From Elusimicrobia bacterium RIFOXYA2_FULL_47_53 (lineage in GTDB: Bacteria > Elusimicrobiota > Endomicrobiia > Endomicrobiales > XYA2-FULL-47-53): a stretch of 64,000 bases of DNA. Both the position numbers and the translations under genes were made by a program. Below the pieces are notes generated by a model. The model was not told where the DNA came from. It did no database searches and was given only the letters and a program-made list of their open reading frames with translations. Every line of letters starts with the position of its first letter. Position 1 is the stretch's first letter. The stretch lies in NCBI GenBank assembly GCA_001800315.1, contig MGVE01000007.1:1-64000 (forward strand), written 5' to 3'. This document shows, in pieces, positions 17,992 through 26,941 of the stretch.

Positions 17992-18732
17992 TTACATCCT
18001 AGACTCCATCCAAACGAGGTAATTTGATAGTTTCTCTAAATCTATATCCCAGACAATCTTATACCTATATCCACGAACCGGATTATTGATCCTGGAAAAG
18101 TAAGATTTATCAACGATTTTATCCTTCAAATTAGCAATTAGTATTTTTTTAGTCGGTTTTGTTTCAACTGCATCAGCAATTTTGGTTGCCTTACCACTTT
18201 TATCCATTTTTACCGTATAAGGGGATCCTTTAAGTGGGTACATTTCTGGGAAATGTATTTTCAGAACTAATTGTTTTGTAGGATAGTCGACATTGACCGT
18301 ACTCTGCTGGCCCTCCTGACCAGGGAAAGAGCTGAACATTACATTACTGAGCCAGGCCCAAGTGTAATTTGCCTTCTTCTTTTTCCCAAAGGATTTTGCC
18401 CAATTTATTCTGAATACTTTGGCCTTATTTACATTCTTTAGCTCTTCCAGGCTAATTTCTTTATTTATGGTATCCTTTGACATTACCGTGAACATGTATT
18501 CATCGTTTTTTGTGTATTTGGGTTTTTCTTTCAGAAGTTTGTTTGCCTCAACTATGCTACCAAGGCAAACGAAATCGTTCAGGCATTCGTCATTACCAAA
18601 CGAATGCCTGATAGCAGCTGTTTTCGGATTCATACAACTTGCATCAATCGTATGAAGAACGGCCCCATTTCCGTTAAAAAATGGAAATATGTTTTTAGTA
18701 TATTCCCGAAATATAATCTGTTTCTTTTCCAT
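17992..18732 (-). CDS. Hypothetical protein in sigma-factor operon
   Basis: 246 residues, soluble, rich in lysine and aromatic residues (NYTWAWLSNVMFSSFPGQEG; GYRYKIVWDIDLEKLSNYLVW). There is no signal peptide or membrane segment. A GGGAGG SD precedes the ATG. It follows the sigma gene by 78 nt and precedes the 77-residue gene by 42 nt. I recognise no domain. Base composition is AT-rich like the rest of 17-26 kb and unlike the RHS genes and the housekeeping half, which fits horizontal acquisition. Confidence 0.7.
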   Translation of the reverse strand: MEKKQIIFREYTKNIFPFFNGNGAVLHTIDASCMNPKTAAIRHSFGNDECLNDFVCLGSIVEANKLLKEKPKYTKNDEYMFTVMSKDTINKEISLEELKNVNKAKVFRINWAKSFGKKKKANYTWAWLSNVMFSSFPGQEGQQSTVNVDYPTKQLVLKIHFPEMYPLKGSPYTVKMDKSGKATKIADAVETKPTKKILIANLKDKIVDKSYFSRINNPVRGYRYKIVWDIDLEKLSNYLVWMESRM

Positions 18733-18810
18733 TTTAGCCTCCCACTTAGTTTATTGAACAGTTTTGGACTGCCCTATTATTAAATTAAATCACCATATTG
18801 GAATTTACAA

Positions 18811-19521
18811 CTAAAGTTTCCGCAAGTACGCTATTGCTTTTTTCTCGATCTTACGTACACCTTCTTGCGATAGGTTTAAAATCTTTGCCACGGATGATAA
18901 CGGCAATGGGGTCGCAGTGTGCCCACCCAAACCATACCTCAGTTCAATTATCTGCTTTGCCAAAGGGTGCACACTATTCTTTCTTTTTTCTAGCATTGCC
19001 AGCATATTATTGACCTCGACCCTCAGAAACTCTTTCCTGTCTTCGGGTGAAGATAGTATGTCAAGTAGTAAAATCGGGGACCCGTCTTCATTTTCAGCTA
19101 CTATTTTTTCCAGTGAATCGGTTGGATTTGGATCAAGACCACTTTTTAATCTTTGCTTTCCATGCAACCTTGAGTAGTGCGTTGATTTATATATTTCGCA
19201 CTCCAAATAGCTGGAAATTGCTGAAGCTACATAGTGGTAGTACCCACCAAGTTTAGGGTTATAATTCCTGGTGGCCTTGATCATTGAAAGGCAAGACACC
19301 TGCACAAGGTCATTAAAATCTACCCCATACTTATTTGCGCTGTTTTGCCATTTGAAAACAAGATTAACCGCCATTTGAAGATTTCTTATAACAATCTCTT
19401 CTATAGCCTCATTTTCAGACTTTAGTTTGTATATTTCATGTACTTCCTTTTCTGATAGTTTTTTGTATTTGAATATTTTGCTAAAATATTCTTTGTCAAA
19501 ATCGTTGTTTCTTAATCTCAT
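18811..19521 (-). CDS. Sigma-70 family RNA polymerase sigma factor (element-borne)
   Basis: 236 residues. A region-2-like segment lies at ~45-115 (NLQMAVNLVFKW, DLVQVSCLSMIKATRNYNPKLG, YHYVASAISSYL), where the principal sigma pattern DL.Q.G..GL..A is recognisable but altered. A region-4-like segment closes the protein (LSSVAKILNLSQEGVRKIEKKAIAYLRKL), matching the RpoD/RpoS -35 recognition helix pattern (EI...L..S.E.VR.IE..A...LR). Region 1 is absent. The start follows AAAGGGG. An intrinsic-terminator-like hairpin sits 24 nt before the start codon. It is the first gene of a five-gene operon, so it may direct transcription of the element's own genes; that role is inferred. Confidence 0.85.
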   Translation of the reverse strand: MRLRNNDFDKEYFSKIFKYKKLSEKEVHEIYKLKSENEAIEEIVIRNLQMAVNLVFKWQNSANKYGVDFNDLVQVSCLSMIKATRNYNPKLGGYYHYVASAISSYLECEIYKSTHYSRLHGKQRLKSGLDPNPTDSLEKIVAENEDGSPILLLDILSSPEDRKEFLRVEVNNMLAMLEKRKNSVHPLAKQIIELRYGLGGHTATPLPLSSVAKILNLSQEGVRKIEKKAIAYLRKL

Positions 19522-19544
19522 AGAAAGCCCCTTTGAACAAAAAA

Positions 19545-19578
19545 AGTCCCTGAACTACCCGAAAGTAGTCCAAGGACT
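19545..19578 (-). terminator. Strong intrinsic terminator / possible attenuator ahead of the sigma gene
   Basis: On the minus strand a 14-bp stem (two G-U pairs) with a TTTCGG loop is followed by TTTTTTTG. It could end leftward transcription from the tyrosine recombinase gene (stop at 19827). Because the sigma gene begins only 24 nt beyond it and its SD lies right after the T-run, it could instead be an attenuator in the sigma leader. The 248 bp between this hairpin and 19827 hold no gene I can support. Confidence 0.8.
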
Positions 19579-19826
19579 GATTATGTTCCTTTAAATTTTT
19601 ATTAAAACGGCTATGTAAAACGCATACTACGACAATTTATTGTCTGGAAATTAGCTTAATATGCATTGAATTTGCTTGTACTTTTCAACATAGCGTTGCT
19701 ATCACTACTACTCCCTTTAATAATGATAGCAAAGCCCATTTATGACCATTTTTTGCATATTTACTGCGGTTGCGGCTGTCTAAAGCGGATTGTTTTGCTT
19801 AGATAAGCAGTAGATGTTTAAAGCAA

Positions 19827-21722
19827 CTACTTGGAGTTTTTGTGGAAGAAATGATCAACCAACTCGGATGGCTCAAAGAAATGTAACTTTCCGACTTTAG
19901 TTGATTTGATAATACCCTTATTGGCGAGATCTGGGATTGTAGTTGGGACTTTCTCATTATAACCAAAGCTAATAGAAGCTTTTCTTGTATCAACCATTTC
20001 AGCGATATGCTCAATCTCTTTAATTGGGTACAGGCGCTTACTTTTCAACTGTACAGGGTTCAGTATTCCCTGTTTAACAAGCATTCCTATTCTTTCCCAT
20101 GTCTGGCTTCTTCCTATCCCAAATTTATCCATTACCTGCCTAAAAGTATAGTATTCCCCATCAATCGAATAATCTTCACACCGATTAAGAAGTACCTTTT
20201 CTATTTCGGCATACAGTGCATTAAAGTTTTCAGATTTTACCCCGGCTACTTCAACTACTGCACCAACGATTTCCTTCAGTATTCCTTTATCAGGCAGCAA
20301 AGAAGTTTTGATCTTTGAACTCAAAGCATCAATTTTCTCAACTTTTTCAATTGCCTCAATTCGTTTCTTAGTACTGCCGTGAAAATAATTCCACGTTTCA
20401 TCAAGGGATGAATGCCTGGCATTTTCATGTAGCTTTTCAAAAGGCAACCCATCGTCGACGAAGTGCGTCAGTTTTGAGTGCCGTAATATGTGCGTTTTAA
20501 ACCCTCTGGGAAGGACTGTATCACTTTTAACAAGTTGAGCAGCGAAAATACTACTGATATAGGTTCCGGAATCAAGCATCGTTCCTTTTGTTGAAAAGAA
20601 TATTGGATGATATTCTTTACCATTACTTGTGTATTTTGGAGGCTCCATATTTTTACTGTGTAGAAATAAATCAGCGATTTTTTTCCATCTGAGCAAATCC
20701 CTATCGACCCTATCAAAGAGAATATATACCCTATCCTCATGGTTGGCTGGCCGAGCTTTCGCACCTCGAACGATTATTGGCCCAACATTGGATCTTGCTC
20801 TTTCCGACACCGGAATATCTTCCCATGTCAGTCTAACAACTTCTGATCCGCGCAAAGCGCCCTCATACTGCAAGCTTATCATAGCGTTATTCCTGATTTG
20901 CTCAAATTGCTCACGCAAAGTCATTTTTTCAAGGCTCGCCTCGTTTACTGTCCTTAATTTATCAACCTGCTCTTTAGACAAACAAAACATTCTTTTTGCG
21001 GTTTTGTGTTTTTCTATAGAGATATCTTTAAAAATGTTTACCTTTAGCTTCTTCTGGGCGCACCCATACTTAAAAATACGCCGCAAATCAATAAGAAATG
21101 CTGAAATCGTATTAATTGACACAATCGCGCCAGTAAGCGGACTTTTGCATTCTTTTAACAAGTGGTCTTTAAAATCCAGTGCATCTTGTTCACAAAAATC
21201 CGAAAGAGTGTCGATAGTTCTTTCAGGATTTCTGCCAAGCACATAATTCATGAATACTTTAAAACTTGCAAATATATGCTTTTGTGATTCTACGCTTAGC
21301 TTATCTGAAGTGACACGAACGATGTGCGAGTCAATTATGCACTGTATCTCGTTAACAATAATTCCAGGTATATTCATCATCTTCCGCCTTTTCGCTTTTT
21401 CTATCAATGATTTACCGGTAAACAATTCCGGCGCTTTTACCATCCCATATTTGCAAAAGCTGTTCCATGCTGTCATGGGCCATTTATGGCGCTCTGACCA
21501 ACCCATTTTAAGGCGAATTTCCTTAAATACATTTCTATTCATTTTCGACACATCATAATTTACAAGTTGCAACATTTGCCTAACTTGCAGATAATAATTG
21601 GCGACCCGCTGCCCAGCAACACTTATTTTCCAATCACTTTCCAAATTCTTTATACTGTTTATTGCTGAGCGGGTTGAAACAACATATTGTTGAGCAAGAT
21701 CTTGCGTTCCAGATTCGTTCAT
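19827..21722 (-). CDS. Tyrosine recombinase with C-terminal excisionase-like HTH modules
   Basis: 631 residues from the ATG at 21722, chosen over a longer frame because GGAGGTG stands just upstream. A core-binding domain lies at ~130-250. The catalytic domain has Arg in GALRGSEVVRLTW, the H-I-L-R-H box, a second His in NARHSSLDE and the nucleophile Tyr in ETWNYFHG. After the catalytic domain come about 150 residues with two HTH_17/excisionase-like segments (YYTFRQVMDKFGIGRSQTWERI and, near the end, TIPDLANKGIIKSTKVGKLHFFEPSEL). Integrases normally stop soon after the Tyr. It is divergent from the 21795 gene and related in architecture to the recombinase at 23129. Confidence 0.9.
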   Translation of the reverse strand: MNESGTQDLAQQYVVSTRSAINSIKNLESDWKISVAGQRVANYYLQVRQMLQLVNYDVSKMNRNVFKEIRLKMGWSERHKWPMTAWNSFCKYGMVKAPELFTGKSLIEKAKRRKMMNIPGIIVNEIQCIIDSHIVRVTSDKLSVESQKHIFASFKVFMNYVLGRNPERTIDTLSDFCEQDALDFKDHLLKECKSPLTGAIVSINTISAFLIDLRRIFKYGCAQKKLKVNIFKDISIEKHKTAKRMFCLSKEQVDKLRTVNEASLEKMTLREQFEQIRNNAMISLQYEGALRGSEVVRLTWEDIPVSERARSNVGPIIVRGAKARPANHEDRVYILFDRVDRDLLRWKKIADLFLHSKNMEPPKYTSNGKEYHPIFFSTKGTMLDSGTYISSIFAAQLVKSDTVLPRGFKTHILRHSKLTHFVDDGLPFEKLHENARHSSLDETWNYFHGSTKKRIEAIEKVEKIDALSSKIKTSLLPDKGILKEIVGAVVEVAGVKSENFNALYAEIEKVLLNRCEDYSIDGEYYTFRQVMDKFGIGRSQTWERIGMLVKQGILNPVQLKSKRLYPIKEIEHIAEMVDTRKASISFGYNEKVPTTIPDLANKGIIKSTKVGKLHFFEPSELVDHFFHKNSK

Positions 21723-21794
21723 AGAACACCTCCAATATTTATAGTAAATCGAAAATATTAAATTAACCACAAAATCCTTAAGGAGGATATTAAA

Positions 21795-22979
21795 ATGGCA
21801 AGAATACTTATTTTCTCGGACAAGAATTTCAGGAATCATGAAAAATTAAACATAAAAAAGGACTACAAAAAACTCGACAATGTAATTTGCGTATCTGATT
21901 TAATGGATGCCCGAGATATATTCGAAAGGAGGATTTACGGTCAATTTGATTTATTTATCTTAGATTTGAAGATGGGTGTAGTTGATAATGAAAATAGAAT
22001 ATTTTATTTTTGGCTATTCGACTATATTAAGCACAAGCCAGTATATATCTATGATGACGTTAAGATAAAAGATTCACATTATGGCAGCTTTGAATTGGGA
22101 TATAAAGAAATATATGTCCCTCATGACAGTATTTTCCTTAAACATGACAGGTGCGACATATTCATTCCAATCAATAAAGCTGCAACAGAGAAGATAAGTG
22201 TATTATTTGAGCATTTGAAGGCAAAAATGAATAGGAATAACAGCATTCAAATTGGGAAGGCAAAACTTGATGCGTGGATTGACATACCATATATTGATAA
22301 AAGCTATCCCAAGACCTCAGAAAAGGCGGTATATTATTCACCCCGGGACAGAAAATTTACCATTAGTGGTTATCATGAATTTCATAGAAATGTAAATTAC
22401 GAAATTCTGTTAGCTGACAAGAATATTATTAATCCAGATGGAACTCTTATTTTTTTCAGATCACCAAAATTCGTCTCACAAGACAAAACATACAATATTT
22501 TCTATCAACATTTAATTACCGAGAGTGCAAACTATAGAAAAAATGTAAATATTGTTTACGATACAAGTCGAGTGGAGCTTAGTAGTGAAAATTCAAGCGC
22601 ACCTCAGTTACCAAAAATAATCATAAAAGACAAAAGATTGTATTTGCTATTTAATAACCAAAGATTGAAGCTATCATTGATAGACATTCATCATCCAGGA
22701 CGAGAAAGAAATATGATTGACGACAAGTTAATTGATGCTCTTGTAACTTTATTCAGCAAAGGTAAGAATGGAATAAGGTATCCAAACCTTATATACACTC
22801 TTTTTGGAATAACAATTCAAGGAACAAAAGTTTTTAGAAATAAATACTATTTAAAGCTATCCCATTTCTTCTTAGAATTGCGAAAAGCTATAAAGAAACA
22901 CGGATTTGACCCAGATAAAATGTTAAATGTTACAAGAACAGATAAGTTGAGATTATATTGCGAGCTTATCATGGAATAG
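21795..22979 (+). CDS. Receiver-like / winged-helix protein of unknown role in recombinase cluster
   Basis: 394 residues with a strong SD (AAGGAGG). The N terminus resembles a response-regulator receiver fold (ARILIFSDKNF, then FDLFILDLKMG), although the usual acidic pair after the first strand is not clear. The C terminus (~280-394: IIIKDKRLYLLFNNQRLKLS, ALVTLFSKG, YPNLIYTLFG) resembles an OmpR-type winged helix with its leading strands. The central part is unrecognised. It lies between two divergent tyrosine recombinases, 72 bp from the first, so a regulator of recombination or of the shared divergent promoter is plausible. No sensor kinase is nearby in the AT-rich segment. Confidence 0.6.
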   Translation: MARILIFSDKNFRNHEKLNIKKDYKKLDNVICVSDLMDARDIFERRIYGQFDLFILDLKMGVVDNENRIFYFWLFDYIKHKPVYIYDDVKIKDSHYGSFELGYKEIYVPHDSIFLKHDRCDIFIPINKAATEKISVLFEHLKAKMNRNNSIQIGKAKLDAWIDIPYIDKSYPKTSEKAVYYSPRDRKFTISGYHEFHRNVNYEILLADKNIINPDGTLIFFRSPKFVSQDKTYNIFYQHLITESANYRKNVNIVYDTSRVELSSENSSAPQLPKIIIKDKRLYLLFNNQRLKLSLIDIHHPGRERNMIDDKLIDALVTLFSKGKNGIRYPNLIYTLFGITIQGTKVFRNKYYLKLSHFFLELRKAIKKHGFDPDKMLNVTRTDKLRLYCELIME

Positions 22980-23085
22980 CCACTCGTTCCAACTATTTAC
23001 CACTGTTTACATGCAATGCATTTTTGATTGATTTTTAAGTGCATTTATAAATATTTATTGTAAACATCGATAACAATACCATCAA

Positions 23086-23142
23086 GTGCCCTTATTCATT
23101 AGACTGTAGTGCAGAAAAGGAGGACAAAATGAATAAGGGCAC
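23086..23142. repeat. 15-bp perfect inverted repeat spanning the start codon of the second tyrosine recombinase
   Basis: The left arm GTGCCCTTATTCATT (23086-23100) and the right arm AATGAATAAGGGCAC (23128-23142) are perfect reverse complements with a 27-nt spacer. The spacer contains the SD (AAAAGGAGG), and the right arm contains the ATG at 23129. In mRNA this would fold with the ribosome site in the loop and the start codon in the stem. In DNA the symmetry also suits a binding or crossover site. Confidence 0.75.
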
Positions 23143-25009
23143 GAGTTTTAAGTTAATGATCAAAAAGGTGTTTAATAATGCGCTAGGATTAAATAGATTA
23201 TCATTACAATCAAGGAATAAAGTATGCAATCTTGAAGCTAATCTCTCAAATAAAATGCATCGGGCCACAAAGACAAAAAACATCACCAATATTTCCAACC
23301 TTAAAAAACCAAATATAAACAAAGTACCTGAAATCACAAAAAAGCAAATAAAATCAAGAGGAAGATCACGGGTAAAATTAGAATATCCCATTTGTGATGC
23401 ATTGAAAAACGAAATATTATCTTTATTTCAAAGCAGAGTAAGCCGCTACACTCATATAACAATTAATGAGGCTTACCGCGCCTCGATGCTCAAAGATTTT
23501 GCAGTATTTGACAAGTTCGTCGCAGCTTTAGATCCCCTAAACCTCAGAAACTCTTTAAAATGCTACACAGCGGATCATGCCAGAAAGTTTAAGATGGAGA
23601 TGGACAAAGAAGGACAATCAAGCCCCTTTACGGGTGACAAAGTTTCAAAGGGATATTTGGCAGGTATAGCTATCCATACTAGGAATATCTTCACCTATGC
23701 CAAAGAAGCCGGATTAATTGAAATAAATCCATTTCAAAATATTCCAATGCCTAAATACAAGAGCAGTCAGGTATCTCCAGACTTCTTCAGAGATGAGATA
23801 ATAGATAAACTGACCCATATTGATCATATATTGCTAGAGAAAATGAACATAAAAGACAAATATCTATATTTACTTCCCAGGGTTATGATTAGGCTTGGTT
23901 ATGAAATAGCTGCAAGATCTTGCGAAATAGTAAGAATGTGTATTGAGGACATACAGTTTGACAAAAAAAGAAACAGCGGCCTTATACCCGTTCAAATAAT
24001 AGGCGCAAAGCAAAGACCACCGGGCCATATAGATACTGTTTGGGTATTTGGAGACAAAATTGAACCTCTTCTAAATCATTGGTTAAAAGTAAGATCTGAA
24101 TTCCTTACAAAACACCATAATGAAGATATTGGACTAGAAGTTTCTAGACGCAAAGGCATAGGCAAATTATTGTTTCTTCACCCAGAGAAGCTTACAGAAA
24201 TTAGAAATAACACTACTTACAAAGGCATTTTTAGCCAAAGATTAATAGAATCTGAAATACCAAAACATCTATGCGGCAGAACGCATCTCATGAGGATAAG
24301 CAGAATAACAAATTGGGTTTTAGATGGATGGGATTTTTATGATATCCATAAAAACGCGCGCCATGCGAAATTTGAGGAGAGTGAACGATATACTAGAGGT
24401 AACAGCGAAGATAGAGCTACACGAATTGAAAAGAATTTAAACTTAAACAAGTCTACAATAATTGACAACTTCACTCTGCCAGATGAACAAAAAATGACAT
24501 ATATTTTGTTCAAATTCATGGAAATGCTTAAGCAATCTGGCGCCAACATTAACGACACATCGAGAATCCCATCGCTTGTCAAAAATCTATACAAACACCT
24601 AACTATCTCGCCCAATAATACTGATTCTACTGACTATTACACCATAAAAGATATAGAAAAACTATGGGGTCTTAAAAATAGTCAAGCCTGGAAGAGAATT
24701 CATTATCTGGAAAAAGATAATCGCATCCATTTAACAAAAGCTGCAAACAAACAAGCTTTGATTCCGAAATTTGAGATCGATGAATTTAGCAACAAATACA
24801 TTGAATTATCAAGAGTATCTAAGCTATACGGGATCACAAGTCAAGGTCAGCTTAATTACATTGTAAAAGTTGTTAAAAAAGGCAGAGTTGATGCAATTAA
24901 GGTGTCGCATTTATGGTTTATTGAAAAAACAAGTTTGGAAAACTGGTTAAATGAAAAACGAGGCAAGGAAAATGAGAAAACTATCCCCCCAATCAATCCA
25001 AAAGTTTAA
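23129..25009 (+). CDS. Second tyrosine recombinase with C-terminal HTH modules
   Basis: 626 residues, start set by AAAAGGAGGACAAA before the ATG. The basic N-terminal ~90 residues are variable. A core-binding domain follows (~95-210), then a catalytic domain with Arg in YEIAARSCEIVRM, H-L-M-R box in RTHLMRISRIT, His in NARHAKFEE and nucleophile Tyr in SERYTRG. Two HTH_17-like segments follow (YYTIKDIEKLWGLKNSQAWKRI; YIELSRVSKLYGITSQG with FIEKTSLENWL). The layout matches the recombinase at 19827-21722 though sequence identity is low. Its 3' end overlaps the 52-residue ORF. The start codon lies within a 15-bp inverted repeat. Confidence 0.9.
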   Translation: MNKGTSFKLMIKKVFNNALGLNRLSLQSRNKVCNLEANLSNKMHRATKTKNITNISNLKKPNINKVPEITKKQIKSRGRSRVKLEYPICDALKNEILSLFQSRVSRYTHITINEAYRASMLKDFAVFDKFVAALDPLNLRNSLKCYTADHARKFKMEMDKEGQSSPFTGDKVSKGYLAGIAIHTRNIFTYAKEAGLIEINPFQNIPMPKYKSSQVSPDFFRDEIIDKLTHIDHILLEKMNIKDKYLYLLPRVMIRLGYEIAARSCEIVRMCIEDIQFDKKRNSGLIPVQIIGAKQRPPGHIDTVWVFGDKIEPLLNHWLKVRSEFLTKHHNEDIGLEVSRRKGIGKLLFLHPEKLTEIRNNTTYKGIFSQRLIESEIPKHLCGRTHLMRISRITNWVLDGWDFYDIHKNARHAKFEESERYTRGNSEDRATRIEKNLNLNKSTIIDNFTLPDEQKMTYILFKFMEMLKQSGANINDTSRIPSLVKNLYKHLTISPNNTDSTDYYTIKDIEKLWGLKNSQAWKRIHYLEKDNRIHLTKAANKQALIPKFEIDEFSNKYIELSRVSKLYGITSQGQLNYIVKVVKKGRVDAIKVSHLWFIEKTSLENWLNEKRGKENEKTIPPINPKV

Positions 25010-25130
25010 AGATATTTACTTTTGGAAATACAAGAAAAACTTAACTGATGAAGAGGCCTTCAATATTGCATTAAACCTCTTAAATCTTTATAAGTTACTT
25101 TTTTCTAAGCGGCCTCGAAAAGAAAAGTAG
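24972..25130 (+). CDS. 52-residue helical protein ahead of serine recombinase
   Basis: The ATG at 24972 opens a 52-residue frame, overlapping the recombinase 3' end by 38 nt, with GGAAA upstream as a weak SD. The sequence (LSPQSIQKFKDIYFWKYKKN, LTDEEAFNIALNLLNLYKLL, then SKRPRKEK) is two amphipathic helices and a basic tail. It has the look of the short LS.ESI.KFKEIY...L..EEA...A..L...Y proteins often seen just upstream of large serine recombinases. That resemblance is from memory, without a search. It is 54 bp before the recombinase start. Confidence 0.6.
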   Translation: MRKLSPQSIQKFKDIYFWKYKKNLTDEEAFNIALNLLNLYKLLFSKRPRKEK

Positions 25131-25184
25131 CCGAAATCGCTTTATTGATTTACTTTAATATTGAGTCTATAGAGGTAACCTATT

Positions 25185-26747
25185 ATGGAAAATATTAAAT
25201 ACTTTCTTTATGCAAGAAAATCATCTGAAAGCGAAGACAGGCAAGTCGCTTCAATTGAATCTCAAATTATTGAACTTAAAAAAGTGGCTGAACGCGATGG
25301 ATTAGAGATCGTACAAACTTTCACAGAATCAATGTCAGCAAAGGCACCAGGAAGGCCGATTTTCAACCAAATGATGGCCTTATTGGCTAAGAACCAGGCG
25401 CATGGCATACTTTGCTGGAAACTTGACCGATTAGCGCGAAATTTTATTGATGGCGGCCTAATTATTGACATGATTCAAAAAAGCTCAATAAAATCTATTC
25501 ATGCTTACGACAGAATATACTCCCCAAACGATAATGTTCTTATGATGGCCGTTGAATTCGGGATGGCCAATCAATTTATCCGGGATTTAAGCGCAAATAC
25601 CCGCAGAGGTATGTTGAGCAAAGCTTTAAGGGGCTGGCATCCCGGCAGAGCACCTATTGGGTATTTAAACGATAAATTTAAACCTCAGGGAGACAAAACG
25701 ATAGAAAGAGACCCTGAGCGGTTTCATATTGTAAGAAAGATGTGGGACCTTCTTCTTGAAAAAGAGTACTCTATAGATAGGATTTATGAAATAGCAAAAA
25801 ATAAATGGAATTTAACCCTTTTTACTGGCAAAATTCCTGTCAGAAGCAAGGTTTACGAAGTGTTTAAGAACCCTTTTTACTATGGATATTTTTATTTTGC
25901 TGGGAATTTATACAAAGGCAACCATGAACCTATGATTTCCAAAGAAGAATTTGACCTGGCTCAAAATATAGTAGGTAATAAATCGAAACCAAAGTCTATG
26001 AAACATAATTTCCCATTCACTCAATTGATTAAATGCGAAGAATGTGGCTGTATGATAACCGCAGAAAAACATACGAAACGCCAAAAAAACAGGAAAATTC
26101 ATCACTATGTCTATTACCATTGTTCTAAAAAGAAAGACCCAAATTGTACTCAAAGTTTTATAAGAGATAACGATCTTGAAAAACAGATTGTCGATGTACT
26201 TGAAAGTATAGAAATACCTCAAGAATTTCATGATTGGGCCATAGAAGAACTTAAGCTGGACGATGCAAAGGATACAAAGACCCTTGAGTCACAAATTGAG
26301 GGCTATAAACGGCTTTTAGCGAGTTCCACCGCGAAATCAGAAAGCCTTCTCAACATGCGAATCAACAAAGAAATTACCGAACAGGAGTTTTTACAGAAAA
26401 AGAATGAGTTAACAAATGAGAAGATATGTCTTGAGGAATTAATTAAAAATAACGGCAAGGGCAGCAAAAGTTGGCTGGATAAGGCTATTGAAGCTTTTGA
26501 CTTCGCCAGAGATGCAAAAAGCCGCTTTATTAGCGGCTCCAATGAGGATAAGCGGCATATACTGGCTTTTTTAGGTTCGAACCTGTCCCTCAAAGACAAA
26601 GTATTGACGATAAATCTTAAAAAACCATTTTTTTTGATACAAAAATTGAACTTAGGGGTAAAAAAAGAAATCGAGAGGTTAGAACCTCTCGATTATCGTC
26701 TCAAAACAGGGTCATTTTTGCGTCAAAAACAAGTTTGGGGTGGCTAA
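25185..26747 (+). CDS. Large serine recombinase
   Basis: 520 residues. The resolvase catalytic domain is at ~5-150 with the YARKS motif (catalytic Ser13), [15 protein letters not shown] and later ARN/GRP motifs. A recombinase domain (~165-270: [14 protein letters not shown]) and a zinc beta-ribbon (CEECGCMI ... [12 protein letters not shown]) follow, and a coiled-coil region lies at ~380-430. This is the layout of site-specific integrases of phages and mobilisable elements. The last codons (QVWGG and stop) lie inside the 3' end of the tRNA-His gene on the other strand, an overlap of 12 nt. The gene therefore seems to be completed by the tRNA sequence, as expected at an integration junction. 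Confidence 0.93.
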   Translation: MENIKYFLYARKSSESEDRQVASIESQIIELKKVAERDGLEIVQTFTESMSAKAPGRPIFNQMMALLAKNQAHGILCWKLDRLARNFIDGGLIIDMIQKSSIKSIHAYDRIYSPNDNVLMMAVEFGMANQFIRDLSANTRRGMLSKALRGWHPGRAPIGYLNDKFKPQGDKTIERDPERFHIVRKMWDLLLEKEYSIDRIYEIAKNKWNLTLFTGKIPVRSKVYEVFKNPFYYGYFYFAGNLYKGNHEPMISKEEFDLAQNIVGNKSKPKSMKHNFPFTQLIKCEECGCMITAEKHTKRQKNRKIHHYVYYHCSKKKDPNCTQSFIRDNDLEKQIVDVLESIEIPQEFHDWAIEELKLDDAKDTKTLESQIEGYKRLLASSTAKSESLLNMRINKEITEQEFLQKKNELTNEKICLEELIKNNGKGSKSWLDKAIEAFDFARDAKSRFISGSNEDKRHILAFLGSNLSLKDKVLTINLKKPFFLIQKLNLGVKKEIERLEPLDYRLKTGSFLRQKQVWGG

Positions 26748-26811
26748 CGGGATTTGAACCCGTACTAAGGGATCCACAATCCCTTGTGCTAACCATTACA
26801 CTATAACCACC
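26736..26811 (-). tRNA. tRNA-His (GTG anticodon)
   Basis: Read on the minus strand: acceptor stem GTGGTTA/TAGCCAC with the extra G(-1) opposite discriminator C that marks tRNA-His, anticodon loop TTGTGGA, T-arm CGGGTTCAAATCCCG, and encoded CCA at 26736-26738. The 3' end overlaps the end of the serine recombinase gene on the opposite strand, so it is a probable attachment site. Confidence 0.95.
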
Positions 26812-26867
26812 ATTTGACGACCAAGTTTTAAGTTTACAAAAACTACAAATCAAACATATAATACATT

Positions 26868-26941
26868 CGTCTCCGAGGTGATTTGAACACCTAACCTACT
26901 GCTTAGAAGGCAGTTGCTCTATCCAATTGAGCTACGGAGAC
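26868..26941 (-). tRNA. tRNA-Arg (TCT anticodon)
   Basis: Read on the minus strand: acceptor GTCTCCG/CGGAGAC with discriminator G, D-arm GCTCAATTGGATAGAGC, anticodon stem ACTGC/GCAGT with loop CTTCTAA, and T-arm AGGTG TTCAAAT CACCT. CCA is not encoded. Confidence 0.93.
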
